Positions 41,865 to 51,397 of a DNA stretch of 64,000 bases are shown piece by piece. The notes beneath the pieces are model-generated. The model saw only the letters and a list, made by a program, of their open reading frames with translations, ran no database searches and was not told where the DNA came from. Numbering within the stretch: the stretch's first letter is position 1; each line of letters starts with the position of its first letter. Made by a program: the position numbers and the translations under genes. Source of the stretch: an uncultured Saprospiraceae bacterium (GTDB taxonomy: Bacteria; Bacteroidota; Bacteroidia; Chitinophagales; Saprospiraceae); the NCBI GenBank assembly GCA_937951615.1, contig CALFBH010000012.1, positions 97,521-161,520 of the forward strand, read 5' to 3'.

Positions 41865-44039
41865 TTAGTTTATGCGCTTACCACCTTGAAAGTGAACGAC
41901 TTTAGCGTCGGGGAAGCGTGGAAGTATTGTACGTTGCAAGAAAGCGTCAGCTTGCATACCATTGCGGAAGTCACCGATGAGGTATAAATATTCGCCTACC
42001 ATCGTTTCTTGAACAGTAACAAAAGCAAATTCATTGAAAATATCATGGTCTTTGTCCAAGGGTGAAGGAGCACCAATCAACTGGATTTTATAGCCTGTAT
42101 AATTAGCAGGTAATTTGACTGCACCTTTTCCTGTTGCTACAACTTCTTCAACGGAAGTATTGGCTGGTTCTGTTGATGCAATATTGGTGTCGGTATTAGG
42201 ATAAGTGACATTAGCAGGGACAGCATCTGCATCTGTGACCGGGCGAGGTGGTTCTGGAATTTCTACAACAGTTTCTTCCAGATCCTCAATAATCTGAATT
42301 TCTTCACGAGACTTGACTGGAAGGGTAGGTCGGGCTTCCACAACTTCTTCTACTTTCTCTATCACCTTTTCTTTGGCAGCTGTGCCTTTTCCTAAACCTG
42401 GTCTGTCCATCTGTGGGACTTTGACAACTGGTGCTTCTACGACCGGTGCTTCTACTTTAGGAGCATCGACAACAGGTCTTTCGATTGCTGGTCTATTTAC
42501 TTTTGGCGCTTCTACCTTAGGTGTTGTCACCACTGGTTTTTCTATAACTGGTGCCTCTACCTTTGGCGTTGTCACCACTGGTTTTTCTATAACCGGCGCT
42601 TCTACCTTAGGTGTTGTTACTACGGGTTTCTCTATAACCGGTGCTTCTACCTTAGGTGTTTTGATCACTGGTTTTTCAGTACTCATTTCAGCTACTTCGG
42701 GAGCTGGTGCGTCTTTAGGAACTTCCACGATTTCATTGTCGGGGTTCATCAGTTCCTGCCAGGCGTCAGCATCTGCTGTAGCGGCGTCTATTTCTGGTTT
42801 AGAGGTATTCGTTGGTTTTGAATCGTTTGTTGGTGGTACACCATCTACAGGAATCTGAACCACTGAATTTTCCAGTTCTTTCAGAATATCCTCCATATTT
42901 TGCTCCATCAAGGAGCTGGCAAGTGTTGACTGCGCTTCATCGGCCAACTGTAACACTTGGATTACTTTAAATTCAGTACGGCGATTGATGGCATGCTGCT
43001 CGTCAGAACACTGTTCTGCTTTTGGCTTGGCTTTGTTACAATCACATTCTTTGTTCTTCAGAAACATTTCGCCGTAGCCTTTATAGCGTAAGCGGGAAAT
43101 ATCGATTTCTCCTTCATTCACCAGATATTCTACAGCAGATTTTGCTCTTTTTTCTGAAAGAATTTGATTGGCAGCCTGCAAGTCGCGGCAATCGGTATGT
43201 GAACCCAATTCTACAACTAATTGCGGATTGTCTCTAAGGATACTAGCGAGTTTGTCCAACTCCATTGCGGAAGCAGACGTAATATCCCATTTACCATAAT
43301 TATAATAAATGTTATTGATTTCAATAGACTCTCCTACAACTACACGGCGGAGGTCGATATTGGCAACTAGTGTTCCCGCAGTATTTTCAGCCGTCAGGTT
43401 GTCAGAAACACCTGGACGAACATTACCGACACCTTCAAAACAAAGGATACAGCCATGAACATCTACATTCGCCTGAATTCGTTTGGTATAAAAACCTTCT
43501 TTGCGAATCAGAATGATGTACTGATTGCCCTTTTCAAACGTATGCGAAAAAGTATGGCTTTTATGCTTGCGCAAAGTCAATTCCGGTTTTTTCTTGGTAT
43601 TGTTATAGATCTCAATGGTAGCACCAGTCAGTCCATCAGAGGGAATTGAAATGGTGCCGTCGTTGCCTTCTTTCTTCTCAGCCAAAGCTGCTTCGAAAAT
43701 ATAACCAGGCGAGCGTTCCATGGAGACTTTAGTGTAAACTGTTTTACCAGCTACAGCATCTTTCAGTGAAGCCATCAGTTCTTTTCCTTTAAAACCCGAC
43801 TTGGTGGCACGCAGTAAATATTCGTTACCAATAGGTAGTTCTACTTCAAACTTCCCTTCGCCGTTTGATACGACTTGTCCAAGCTCTTTGTTGCCCTGGA
43901 ATATGGTAACAATTACTTCATTCAAATATCCTTCGTTATTTGCTGCAAAAGCATAACCTTCCAATGTAGCCATTGGCGACTGTGCCTGTAAGCCAGTCAT
44001 CATTAGTGTGAAAACAAATAATAACAGGTAGTTTTTCAT
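41865..44039 (-). CDS. OmpA-family protein with Pro/Val repeats and a C-terminal SPOR-like region
   Basis: 724 residues from ATG 44039, giving a signal peptide (YLLLFVFTLMMTGLQAQ). Two regulatory-like beta modules follow (about 20-120 and 125-205). An OmpA peptidoglycan-binding domain spans about 245-365 (IYYNYGKWDI, then LGSHTDCRDLQAANQILSEK). A linker of about 260 residues contains tandem VEAPVIEKPVVTTPK units, each near-identical at DNA level (42500-42690). The last 80 residues (YKIQLIGAPSPLDKDHDIFN, then DAFLQRTILPRFPDAKVVHF) look like a SPOR-type domain. It would anchor the outer membrane to peptidoglycan and may also bind cell-wall strands. It faces a low-complexity gap upstream. Confidence 0.8.
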   Translation of the reverse strand: MKNYLLLFVFTLMMTGLQAQSPMATLEGYAFAANNEGYLNEVIVTIFQGNKELGQVVSNGEGKFEVELPIGNEYLLRATKSGFKGKELMASLKDAVAGKTVYTKVSMERSPGYIFEAALAEKKEGNDGTISIPSDGLTGATIEIYNNTKKKPELTLRKHKSHTFSHTFEKGNQYIILIRKEGFYTKRIQANVDVHGCILCFEGVGNVRPGVSDNLTAENTAGTLVANIDLRRVVVGESIEINNIYYNYGKWDITSASAMELDKLASILRDNPQLVVELGSHTDCRDLQAANQILSEKRAKSAVEYLVNEGEIDISRLRYKGYGEMFLKNKECDCNKAKPKAEQCSDEQHAINRRTEFKVIQVLQLADEAQSTLASSLMEQNMEDILKELENSVVQIPVDGVPPTNDSKPTNTSKPEIDAATADADAWQELMNPDNEIVEVPKDAPAPEVAEMSTEKPVIKTPKVEAPVIEKPVVTTPKVEAPVIEKPVVTTPKVEAPVIEKPVVTTPKVEAPKVNRPAIERPVVDAPKVEAPVVEAPVVKVPQMDRPGLGKGTAAKEKVIEKVEEVVEARPTLPVKSREEIQIIEDLEETVVEIPEPPRPVTDADAVPANVTYPNTDTNIASTEPANTSVEEVVATGKGAVKLPANYTGYKIQLIGAPSPLDKDHDIFNEFAFVTVQETMVGEYLYLIGDFRNGMQADAFLQRTILPRFPDAKVVHFQGGKRIN

Positions 44040-44265
<226 letters not shown>

Positions 44266-45888
44266 TCACTCCTTAGAAATACCCTTAACAGACAATAGAT
44301 TAATAGCATTATTGGTAATCCCACTCACGTCAGCCCTTGCAAAACGAGCGGTCTCATCGTAATACAGAAAAATAACTGGGGACTCTTCTATGACGATTCG
44401 ATCCATCTTTTGGTACAAATCGTAGCGTTTGGTGTCGTCATTTTCATTCAGCGCAGCCTCATATAACCTATCAAATTCAACGTTTTTGAAGCGGGTATAG
44501 TTGGGTGGAGCAGGGTTTTTACTATAAAAAAGGGTCAGAAAATTTTCTGCATCTGGATAATCGGCGATCCAGGAAGCCCGGAAAAAATCAGCTTGTCCTT
44601 TCGACATCAATTCGCGTAGCGTAGCCGATTGCATCAGTTCTATTTTGGTTTTTACGCCAAGGTCTTCCCATTGACGGGCGATATAGGTACAAAGATCTAA
44701 GTAATCGCTGTTGGTGCGTAGCTCGATTTCTGGTAGCCCTTTGCCATTGGGGAAACCTGCTTCTGCCAATAATTTGGCTGCTTTTGCAGCATCGTAAGTA
44801 TAGCCTTTTACTGTATTCGGATTAAAAGAAGGCAGACCACGTGGCACAAAACCAGCATTTGCCGGATAACCAACACCATTGCGCAAAGTCTGTATCATTT
44901 TTGCCCGGTCAAATCCGTAATTCAGAGCCTGGCGAACTTTCTTGTGGCGTAGCGGACTGTCTTTTCGCTTGCCGCTAAAATCCATGTTAAAACCCAGATA
45001 TTCTGAATTGAGAAAAGGAGATTTCTGGAAGCTCAATTTGCCCTGATGTTCAGCTTTTAATTCGCCAGCTTCGGTGAGCAATTCATCAGCAAAAGACGAT
45101 TCCAGACCAGAAATGAAGTCCAGTTTGCCTTTCATCAATTCCAGATAAGCGGTATTGCGATCCTCCATAAAATTGACCCGCACAGCATCTAATTTGGGTA
45201 AACCTGCTTCAAAATACTGTTCGTTTTTGGACAATAATAAAGCCTGATTTTCCAGCCATTTGACCAGCTTAAATGGGCCAGTGCCGACTGGTTTACTTCG
45301 GAAATCTTTACCATATTTGGCAATGGCTTCTTTGGGTACAACGCAGCAATATTGCATAGACAAGACACCCAGCATCGGACGAAAAGGCTTTTTCAACCTG
45401 ACCACAAAAGTCTGGTCATCGACAGCTTCAAAAGGCTTAGTCGCTGCTACCCGATCTTTGAAAATCCAGGCACCTGGAGAGTTTACGGTTTTATCTATAA
45501 TACGATTGAAACTATATTCAAAATCAGCCGCTACGACCTTTCTGCCTTTTGCATCAGCAAAACACTCATTATCATGAAAAAAGACATCATCGCGGAGCGT
45601 GAAGGTATAAGTGAGTCCATCTTCTGAAATCGTCCAGTCTTTTGCAATAGCTGCTTTGACACGGAGTTGTTCATCCAATTGTACCAATCCATTATACAAG
45701 TGATCCACTGCCCAGATATTGGTCTGGCTTCGCGCAAAAGCAGGATCGAGTGACGTGACTGCATTGGGTTGGTTATAAATAAAAATCTGTTTGTCGCCGG
45801 ACTGGGTATTTCCCTTAGAAGAGTTGTCCCCGCCACAAGCCGAAAAAATCAGCAATAAACAAGGAATCATACACCGAAATATATTCAT
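44266..45888 (-). CDS. Peptide/oligopeptide ABC transporter substrate-binding lipoprotein
   Basis: 540 residues from ATG 45888, chosen because it begins a lipoprotein signal (MNIFRCMIPCLLLIFSACGG). It is an SBP_bac_5 protein: EPxxLDPAF-type start (NAVTSLDPAFARSQTNIWAV), AKDWTISEDGLTYTFTLRDD, VGTGPFKLVKW, and the late RASWIADYPDAENFLTLFYS. These proteins capture peptides or nickel chelates for Dpp/Opp importers. No permease or ATPase genes are adjacent, so it is an orphan binding protein here. A weak -7-like box (TACCTTTA) lies upstream. Confidence 0.85.
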   Translation of the reverse strand: MNIFRCMIPCLLLIFSACGGDNSSKGNTQSGDKQIFIYNQPNAVTSLDPAFARSQTNIWAVDHLYNGLVQLDEQLRVKAAIAKDWTISEDGLTYTFTLRDDVFFHDNECFADAKGRKVVAADFEYSFNRIIDKTVNSPGAWIFKDRVAATKPFEAVDDQTFVVRLKKPFRPMLGVLSMQYCCVVPKEAIAKYGKDFRSKPVGTGPFKLVKWLENQALLLSKNEQYFEAGLPKLDAVRVNFMEDRNTAYLELMKGKLDFISGLESSFADELLTEAGELKAEHQGKLSFQKSPFLNSEYLGFNMDFSGKRKDSPLRHKKVRQALNYGFDRAKMIQTLRNGVGYPANAGFVPRGLPSFNPNTVKGYTYDAAKAAKLLAEAGFPNGKGLPEIELRTNSDYLDLCTYIARQWEDLGVKTKIELMQSATLRELMSKGQADFFRASWIADYPDAENFLTLFYSKNPAPPNYTRFKNVEFDRLYEAALNENDDTKRYDLYQKMDRIVIEESPVIFLYYDETARFARADVSGITNNAINLLSVKGISKE

Positions 45889-46017
45889 TTTGATTGTTTG
45901 GTTTGAAACAGCGTAAAGGTACAAAAAATGGTGGAATGTTTGGTCGTCAGGCTTTTCCGTTTTCGAGGGCATATAATTCAAGATTTTAACGAGTTTTTAT
46001 ATTTTAAAAATATTATA

Positions 46018-46025
46018 TATATTTG
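46018..46025 (+). promoter_or_regulatory. -7 box for the first exosortase module
   Basis: TATATTTG, 29 bp before the ATG at 46055. Confidence 0.5.
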
Positions 46026-46054
46026 TGAGGCAACAATAATGTAAAATAATCATT

Positions 46055-47374
46055 ATGAAAATATCATTTACAAAACTACACCTACTTTCTATTGGCTTCT
46101 TGTTTTCCTTTGTTGAACTTATAGCGCAGCCCTGCGCATTGCCATCTGGAAATTTATTTTTGAGGACGCAAACAGAGGTGAATGATTTTCTTGTCAACTA
46201 TGGGGCGTGTACAAGTATTCCCGCAGGCAGTGCTATTATTATAGAGGATGATAATAATGGTATAGATGATATTAATAATTTAGCTGCACTGAGTGCATTG
46301 ACTGTGCTGGATGGCAATCTGACGATACGAACGAATGCATTATTGAATCTGGATGACCTGATGAATCTGACTACTGTTAATGCAAATCTCATTATACAAA
46401 ATAATTCTGCATTGGTGAATATTGATGCGTTGAGCAATCTAACTTCAGTGGGTGGGAATTTATATGTAGGCAATAATGCGATGTTGGCAGACTTGAATGG
46501 ACTGAGCAATATCATGACAGTGGGGAATATTTTTAGAATTTATGATAATCCATTGATTACTGATTTGAATGACCTGAGCAATCTGACATCGTTAGGTGCT
46601 TATCTGGAAATTGTCAATAATGCTACGCTGACAGATATTGCTGGACTTAGTAACCTGAACTTTATTGGTACGCATTTATATGTATTGGCTAATCCTCTGA
46701 CCAATCTGACCGGCTTAGAAGGATTGACTTCGATTAATGGCATTTTACAAATAGGTTTAAACCCAAATTTAATAAATATAGACGCCCTAAACAATATCAC
46801 TTCAGTCGGGAGCAATATCTGGATATACGATAATGCTAGCCTGGAAAACCTGAATGGCTTGGGCAATATAACTACTGTTGGTGGCTTTTTCAGGCTGACA
46901 AATAACAGTAACCTTAATGCCTGTTGCGCGACTTGTCCTTTATTGAGTAATGCAGGTGTTACAGGATTTGTAGACATTCAAAACAATTTATCTGGCTGCA
47001 ATAGCGAGACGGAAATCACTGCTTGTATGCCTTGCGGCATTGCACCTGTTCCTACCTTGGGGCAGTGGGGACTTATTCTCCTTGCTTTATTTCTGCTGAA
47101 TCTTGGGCTTATTTCTATTCTGCAAAGCCGCTATCATCTGGCTGGTATTTCGGGGACTTATTTTCAGAATTTACCCTTCGTAGTAGCTACGGTGCTGGCA
47201 GATAGAAAAGCCTTTTTGCAGCAGTATCTCGCAGCAGGTTTATTTATAATCATTTTGTTTGCGATAAGCATGTTGTTTTTCAATTACGAACTGATGCCTT
47301 TTGATGTGTTGGGGAGTATTTTCGCAACTGGTTTGTTAGCTTTTCTAATGCGGGTGCTAGAATTGAGGAAATAG
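46055..47374 (+). CDS. IPTL-type exosortase substrate with receptor-L/LRR-like repeats
   Basis: 439 residues. After a signal peptide (LLSIGFLFSFVELIAQ), residues about 60-310 form repeats like LSNLTSVGGNLYVGNNAML, in the style of receptor-L or leucine-rich domains. At 332 begins VPTLGQWG, the IPTLxxWG sorting motif read by exosortase H, followed by a hydrophobic helix (340-358). Unusually, about 80 more residues follow, including QSRYHLAGISGTYFQNLP and a second hydrophobic region (about 388-435). The protein at 49094 has the same tail. The exosortase gene follows 104 bp on. Confidence 0.78.
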   Translation: MKISFTKLHLLSIGFLFSFVELIAQPCALPSGNLFLRTQTEVNDFLVNYGACTSIPAGSAIIIEDDNNGIDDINNLAALSALTVLDGNLTIRTNALLNLDDLMNLTTVNANLIIQNNSALVNIDALSNLTSVGGNLYVGNNAMLADLNGLSNIMTVGNIFRIYDNPLITDLNDLSNLTSLGAYLEIVNNATLTDIAGLSNLNFIGTHLYVLANPLTNLTGLEGLTSINGILQIGLNPNLINIDALNNITSVGSNIWIYDNASLENLNGLGNITTVGGFFRLTNNSNLNACCATCPLLSNAGVTGFVDIQNNLSGCNSETEITACMPCGIAPVPTLGQWGLILLALFLLNLGLISILQSRYHLAGISGTYFQNLPFVVATVLADRKAFLQQYLAAGLFIIILFAISMLFFNYELMPFDVLGSIFATGLLAFLMRVLELRK

Positions 47375-47478
47375 AGAATTTTTTCTGACTATTACCAAGC
47401 ATTGAAATAAAAAATGTATGTTTACGGAGCAATAACCATAATTCTTATGACTACTATTAAACGTGAAAACAAGTACTG

Positions 47479-48054
47479 ATGTCAGGTAAAAAGAGAAAGA
47501 AAGGAAGTGAAGTAGCCCCTAAGCCATTGTCTTTTCAGGAAAGAATATTAAAGTATTGGCGCAATCCTGTATTGCGCTTTTTGAGCGTCGTCATTTTATT
47601 CATTATTTTGTTTTATGTTTTTTATACCACCATATATGAAAGTCATATAGAACCGATAGTGACCCACTGGAATGCAGTGGTAAGCAGTGCTATACTCAAC
47701 CTGTTGGGCTATAATACAGCGGTACATGATGCAAATGTCTCTGGCACATATTCTATCAATATCAAGCGGGGCTGCGATGCTATAGAACCCATCGCGCTAT
47801 TATGCGCCATTATTCTGGCTTTTCCGACCAGCCTAAAACACAAGCTGAAGGGATTATTGGTTGGAGTCATTGCCTTATTGATGTTGAATGTTGTGCGCAT
47901 TGTGTGTCTGTATCTGACGGGCATCTATTTTCCCAGTATTTTTGACCTGATGCACTTACAGGTGTGGCAGGTATTATTTATCCTTGCTGTGCTGGTCTAT
48001 TGCGCGGTTTGGCTGCGTTGGAATCTAAGAAAATCTACTCATGCTGTCGAATAA
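47479..48054 (+). CDS. xrtH: Exosortase H-type transpeptidase (first copy)
   Basis: 191 residues, an integral membrane protein with a Lys-rich cytoplasmic start. The exosortase catalytic triad is visible: Cys99 in IKRGCDAIEP, Arg140 in LNVVRIVCLY and His159 in DLMHLQVWQV. Exosortases cut proteins at short C-terminal signals and move them on to an acceptor at the cell surface. Adjacent IPTLxxWG substrates point to subtype H. The start of the companion membrane protein overlaps its end by 14 bp. A paralogue with the same triad is at 51398. Confidence 0.88.
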   Translation: MSGKKRKKGSEVAPKPLSFQERILKYWRNPVLRFLSVVILFIILFYVFYTTIYESHIEPIVTHWNAVVSSAILNLLGYNTAVHDANVSGTYSINIKRGCDAIEPIALLCAIILAFPTSLKHKLKGLLVGVIALLMLNVVRIVCLYLTGIYFPSIFDLMHLQVWQVLFILAVLVYCAVWLRWNLRKSTHAVE

Positions 48055-48619
48055 AACCATCTTACTTTTTGTTGTAAAATGCCTGGCTATTTACCTCTTA
48101 TTGGTAGTGGTGGCTACACCTGCACTGAAGCTCGAAAGTGCCTGCTCCACTATCGTCTGTGCCACAGGAAATCTATTATACCCCAATACCAAATGGACAC
48201 CAGGTGTCAACGAAAAAACCGGAGGAAGTTTGGTTAAGCTGAATTTGAAAACCACCATGAATGGAAAACAAGTCAGCAGGACGGGGACTTTAGACAAAAT
48301 GAAAAACTGGGTACTGATGCCCTTTCTTTTATTGGTGGCTTTATTATTGGCTTTGCCTTTTGGCTGGAAAAGGCTCTTAAAAACTTTTCTGTTGGGCGTA
48401 TTGGGCATGTGGATATACCTTGCCATCTTTCTGAAATGGTCGATCTCGTATGGACACGCACTCGCAGCAGGAGTTGCCCCCGAAGATACCTTATTTGGAG
48501 AAGTATTCAACTCCAATGTCGGACACCTCACCATCATTCCGGTTTTAATTTGGGCAATTGTTGCCTTCCGACAGGCAGACTGGAAGGAGCTGATTGCTGG
48601 GGGCTGGATGAAGCGATAA
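48041..48619 (+). CDS. Exosortase-associated membrane protein (first copy)
   Basis: 192 residues with hydrophobic segments near 6-29, 92-107, 113-133 and 160-178. A periplasmic loop (about 35-85) is variable, but motifs such as PALKLE, NTKW, GMWIYLA.F.KWSI.Y and DW are conserved with the copy at 52266. Its frame overlaps the exosortase by 14 bp, so the two are co-translated. I know no biochemical role; a fixed pairing with exosortase H suggests a substrate-presenting or acceptor-handling subunit. Confidence 0.75.
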   Translation: MLSNKTILLFVVKCLAIYLLLVVVATPALKLESACSTIVCATGNLLYPNTKWTPGVNEKTGGSLVKLNLKTTMNGKQVSRTGTLDKMKNWVLMPFLLLVALLLALPFGWKRLLKTFLLGVLGMWIYLAIFLKWSISYGHALAAGVAPEDTLFGEVFNSNVGHLTIIPVLIWAIVAFRQADWKELIAGGWMKR

Positions 48620-48631
48620 GCGGAATTTTAG

Positions 48632-48777
48632 GTAGTGTTCGACTAAAGTATGATTGAGTAAACTCCGTTGTCGTCAGACGAATTCCGTTAGAAATACGGC
48701 ATATCTAAAGGGATAAATCACCAATTTTCATAAAATCCTTCGTCTGCCGACTATTCCATACTTTAACCGAACATCCT
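48632..48777. mobile_element. MITE-like element, copy 2 (146 bp, inverse orientation)
   Basis: Nearly identical to the reverse complement of 15252-15397. The left terminus GTAGTGTTCGACTAAAGTAT is intact; the right has decayed (ATACTTTAACCGAACATCC). It sits 12 bp after the stop codon of the membrane protein and splits the two exosortase modules. The rest of the gap (48778-49093) shows only a promoter box at 49033. Confidence 0.75.
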
Positions 48778-49032
48778 TGAATTTCCCCCACCACCTTTCT
48801 ATTTTTCTGTTGAGTTCTTTCCTGATTTATTACAAAAAGAGTGACAGTCATTTTTACGTTTTTATGACACTGCCATATCATACATTGCAATCATAACTAA
48901 TTGATTTAGTCACATGTACTAAGTCATAGATTTTTAAGCTAGGAGAGTTTGTATGTGAACTTAGTGATATATGTCGTTTCCCTTTGAAGTGATTTAGATA
49001 TGTAATTATTTTAAAATATTTGGTCTGTGTTG

Positions 49033-49040
49033 TAAATTTG
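49033..49040 (+). promoter_or_regulatory. -7 box for the second exosortase module
   Basis: TAAATTTG, 53 bp before the ATG at 49094. Confidence 0.5.
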
Positions 49041-49093
49041 GCGTATATAAGATGTTATATATCAGCTATAATTACTACAGTAAATAACCAAAT

Positions 49094-50260
49094 ATGAAAA
49101 ATTGTACAAAAACAAAAACTAGGGTAATTTTTATGGCACTTGCCATATTTGCCTTCTGGGGGATGCCACAGCAGGTACAGGCTTGTGATGGTACGGCGGT
49201 CATTACGTTTCCTGCCAGCGAAGATTTAGGAGGAGGGGAGTACTCCATAGATATAGAGGTGTGTATCGGAAGTGGAGGTTCAGAACTTGGATGGACAACC
49301 GAATTCGATGGATTAAATGTCATTTCTTACGCTCCGGCTACTCAAACCAGTACTTTGGGTAATGTTGCAACAGGTAGTTTTACTGGCAATATGCTCAATT
49401 ATGCCTACCCCGGTGGAGATCCCAACTTATTTGGGGCACAAAATACAAATACCTGTTTTCCATATACCGTCGTACTTGATGGAGATCCTGCGGGAGCAGA
49501 GGCTACCTTTGTAGGAATCAATTGTGGAACCTGCGCTGGTTCTTGTGCCACCTCAGCAGCAAATACCAGAACATTTGTAATGAATCCACCTCCTCCACCT
49601 CCTGCCTGTGGAGGAACTTTCTTTGATGCAGGTGGTGCAGGCAATTATTTTGATGGCGAAAATAACACAACAGTCATCTGTCCGGATATATCTGGCGAGC
49701 CAGTAAGCATCACGTTTACTTCATTTTCTACAGAGACCTGTTGTGATTTCCTTAATGTATTTGATGGAATGGACAATACAGCTCCTTCGCTGGGTAATTT
49801 TTCAGGAACTGCTATCCCTGGTCCTTTTACCTCAACGGATGCTTCTGGCTGTCTGACTTTTGTATTTACATCTGACGGCGGTGTTACAAGTTCTGGCTGG
49901 GAAGCATCTGTTATGTGTACTTCTGCTGTGCCTACATTGGGGCAGTGGGGGCTTATCCTGCTTGCTTTATTATTACTGAATCTTGGTCTGATCTCTATTC
50001 TGCAAAGCAGATACCAACTGGCTGGTATGCCTGGTGCTTATTTCCAGAATTTGCCTGTAGTGGTCAGTATGGTCATGGAAGACAAAAAAGGCATGGGGCA
50101 GCAGTTTGTGCGGGCATTATTGTTTATTGTGGCTTTGTTCGCTATCGCAATGTTGTTTTTCGGTTATACACTAATGCAATTTGATATAATGGGAACTATA
50201 CTTTCTGCGGGCTTATTGGCTTTTTTGATGCAAATCATAGGTTTAGAGCCTAATGAATGA
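49094..50260 (+). CDS. IPTL-type exosortase substrate with cohesin-like and CUB domains
   Basis: 388 residues. A signal peptide (ends near QQVQAC) is followed by a cohesin-like beta domain (about 30-150; LGGGEYSIDIEVCIGSGGSE) and a CUB-like domain (about 172-275; FDGENNTTVICPDISGEPVS, then CLTFVFTSDGGVTSSGWEAS). From 279 comes VPTLGQWG, then a hydrophobic helix and the long tail shared with 46055 (LQSRYQLAGMPGAYFQNLP and a second hydrophobic region). CUB modules bind sugars or proteins. It is the probable cargo of the exosortase at 51398. Confidence 0.78.
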   Translation: MKNCTKTKTRVIFMALAIFAFWGMPQQVQACDGTAVITFPASEDLGGGEYSIDIEVCIGSGGSELGWTTEFDGLNVISYAPATQTSTLGNVATGSFTGNMLNYAYPGGDPNLFGAQNTNTCFPYTVVLDGDPAGAEATFVGINCGTCAGSCATSAANTRTFVMNPPPPPPACGGTFFDAGGAGNYFDGENNTTVICPDISGEPVSITFTSFSTETCCDFLNVFDGMDNTAPSLGNFSGTAIPGPFTSTDASGCLTFVFTSDGGVTSSGWEASVMCTSAVPTLGQWGLILLALLLLNLGLISILQSRYQLAGMPGAYFQNLPVVVSMVMEDKKGMGQQFVRALLFIVALFAIAMLFFGYTLMQFDIMGTILSAGLLAFLMQIIGLEPNE

Positions 50261-50377
50261 GATAATTATTAAAACCTATTGAAAAAAAAGGGTATATTTC
50301 AAGTGTAATTACTGAAGATGTACCCTTTTTTAATTGAAATTCTGGCTATGAATAATTCATTCTTACGGCTTCATTTT

Positions 50378-51388
50378 ATGAGCAAACATGTATTGTTGTT
50401 ATTACTGTGCAGTTTATCAGTTGTTCACAGTTTTGCCTGCGATTCCTCAGCAACAATGGACTTTCCATCTTATCAACAACTGGATAATGGAAATTATGAA
50501 ATAGAAATAGAAGTCTGTATTGGAATAATAGGCTCTGAAAATGGTTGGGAAACTAGTTTTACCGGCGTGAATGTCGTATCGTTTTCACCAGCCAGTCAGG
50601 TCAGCCCTTCTGGTAATGTAGCCACAGGAAGTTTCTCAGGAAGCACACTGAATTACACTTATCCAGGGACAGGCAACCCCGACCTTTTTGTCGGACAAAA
50701 CGAAACGCCTTGTTTTAGCTATTTTGTAGAAATAGATGGAGATTTTTCGTTCAGTACAGTCACTATAGGTGGCGTGAATTGTAACTCGGTCAATTGCCCC
50801 GGCTCCTGTTCTATTTTTGGAGATACGCTTAGTACCTTTGCAAAACCGCCCCGTATTCCGCCCGATTGCGGAGGAAACTTCTATGATTATGGGGGCGATA
50901 TCGGAGGCTACTCAAACAATACTTACACCAAAACCACCATTTGCCACGACAATCCAGGAGAACCTGTCACGGTGACCTTTAGCTCTTTTGAGACAGAAGC
51001 ATCTAGTGATTCGCTTAAAGTATATAATGGGATGTCAGTTTTATCGCCTATACTAGCGGGCTATGCGGGGACTGTGTTGCCAGCACCCATAACGTCCACC
51101 GATGCTTCGGGCTGCCTGACCTTTGAATTTACCTCTGATGGCTCGCTCAGTTTTGCCGGCTGGGAAGCTTTGCTGACTTGTATTTGTTCGGAAACTCCCT
51201 TGATAAACGCAAAAGGAAACATCGCGACAAATATTTATGCAGCAGCGGATAGTTTATACTCGAATGGACGAGTGACCGCTGGAAATAATGTTCAGTTCAA
51301 AGCTGTACAAAGCATTCGACTGGATACTTTATTTTCAATAGAACCCAATGCAGATTTTTCTGCCGAAATAGAAGACTGTAGATTTTAA
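50378..51388 (+). CDS. Secreted cohesin-like/CUB protein, paralogue lacking the IPTL tail
   Basis: 336 residues from ATG 50378, which starts a signal peptide (MSKHVLLLLLCSLSVVHSFA); ATG 50348 and 50318 give longer leaders. Residues about 20-150 and 165-270 align with the cohesin-like and CUB domains of the 49094 protein. Instead of the IPTL tail it ends in a coathanger-like region (AKGNIATNIYAAADSLYSNG, then FSIEPNADFSAEIEDC) with no hydrophobic helix. It lies between its paralogue and the exosortase (9 bp before it). It may be a soluble partner, or a derivative that lost the sorting signal. Confidence 0.72.
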   Translation: MSKHVLLLLLCSLSVVHSFACDSSATMDFPSYQQLDNGNYEIEIEVCIGIIGSENGWETSFTGVNVVSFSPASQVSPSGNVATGSFSGSTLNYTYPGTGNPDLFVGQNETPCFSYFVEIDGDFSFSTVTIGGVNCNSVNCPGSCSIFGDTLSTFAKPPRIPPDCGGNFYDYGGDIGGYSNNTYTKTTICHDNPGEPVTVTFSSFETEASSDSLKVYNGMSVLSPILAGYAGTVLPAPITSTDASGCLTFEFTSDGSLSFAGWEALLTCICSETPLINAKGNIATNIYAAADSLYSNGRVTAGNNVQFKAVQSIRLDTLFSIEPNADFSAEIEDCRF

Positions 51389-51397
51389 AAATAGAGC

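Noticed and set aside
42313..42858. Long plus-strand reading frame of 181 codons
   Set aside because: It is antisense to the repeated Pro/Val linker of the OmpA gene; its Thr/Gly-rich composition mirrors the repeats and has no start context.
48705..48890. Small minus-strand frame after the first exosortase module
   Set aside because: Runs through the MITE-like element and AT-rich gap, with no conserved features.
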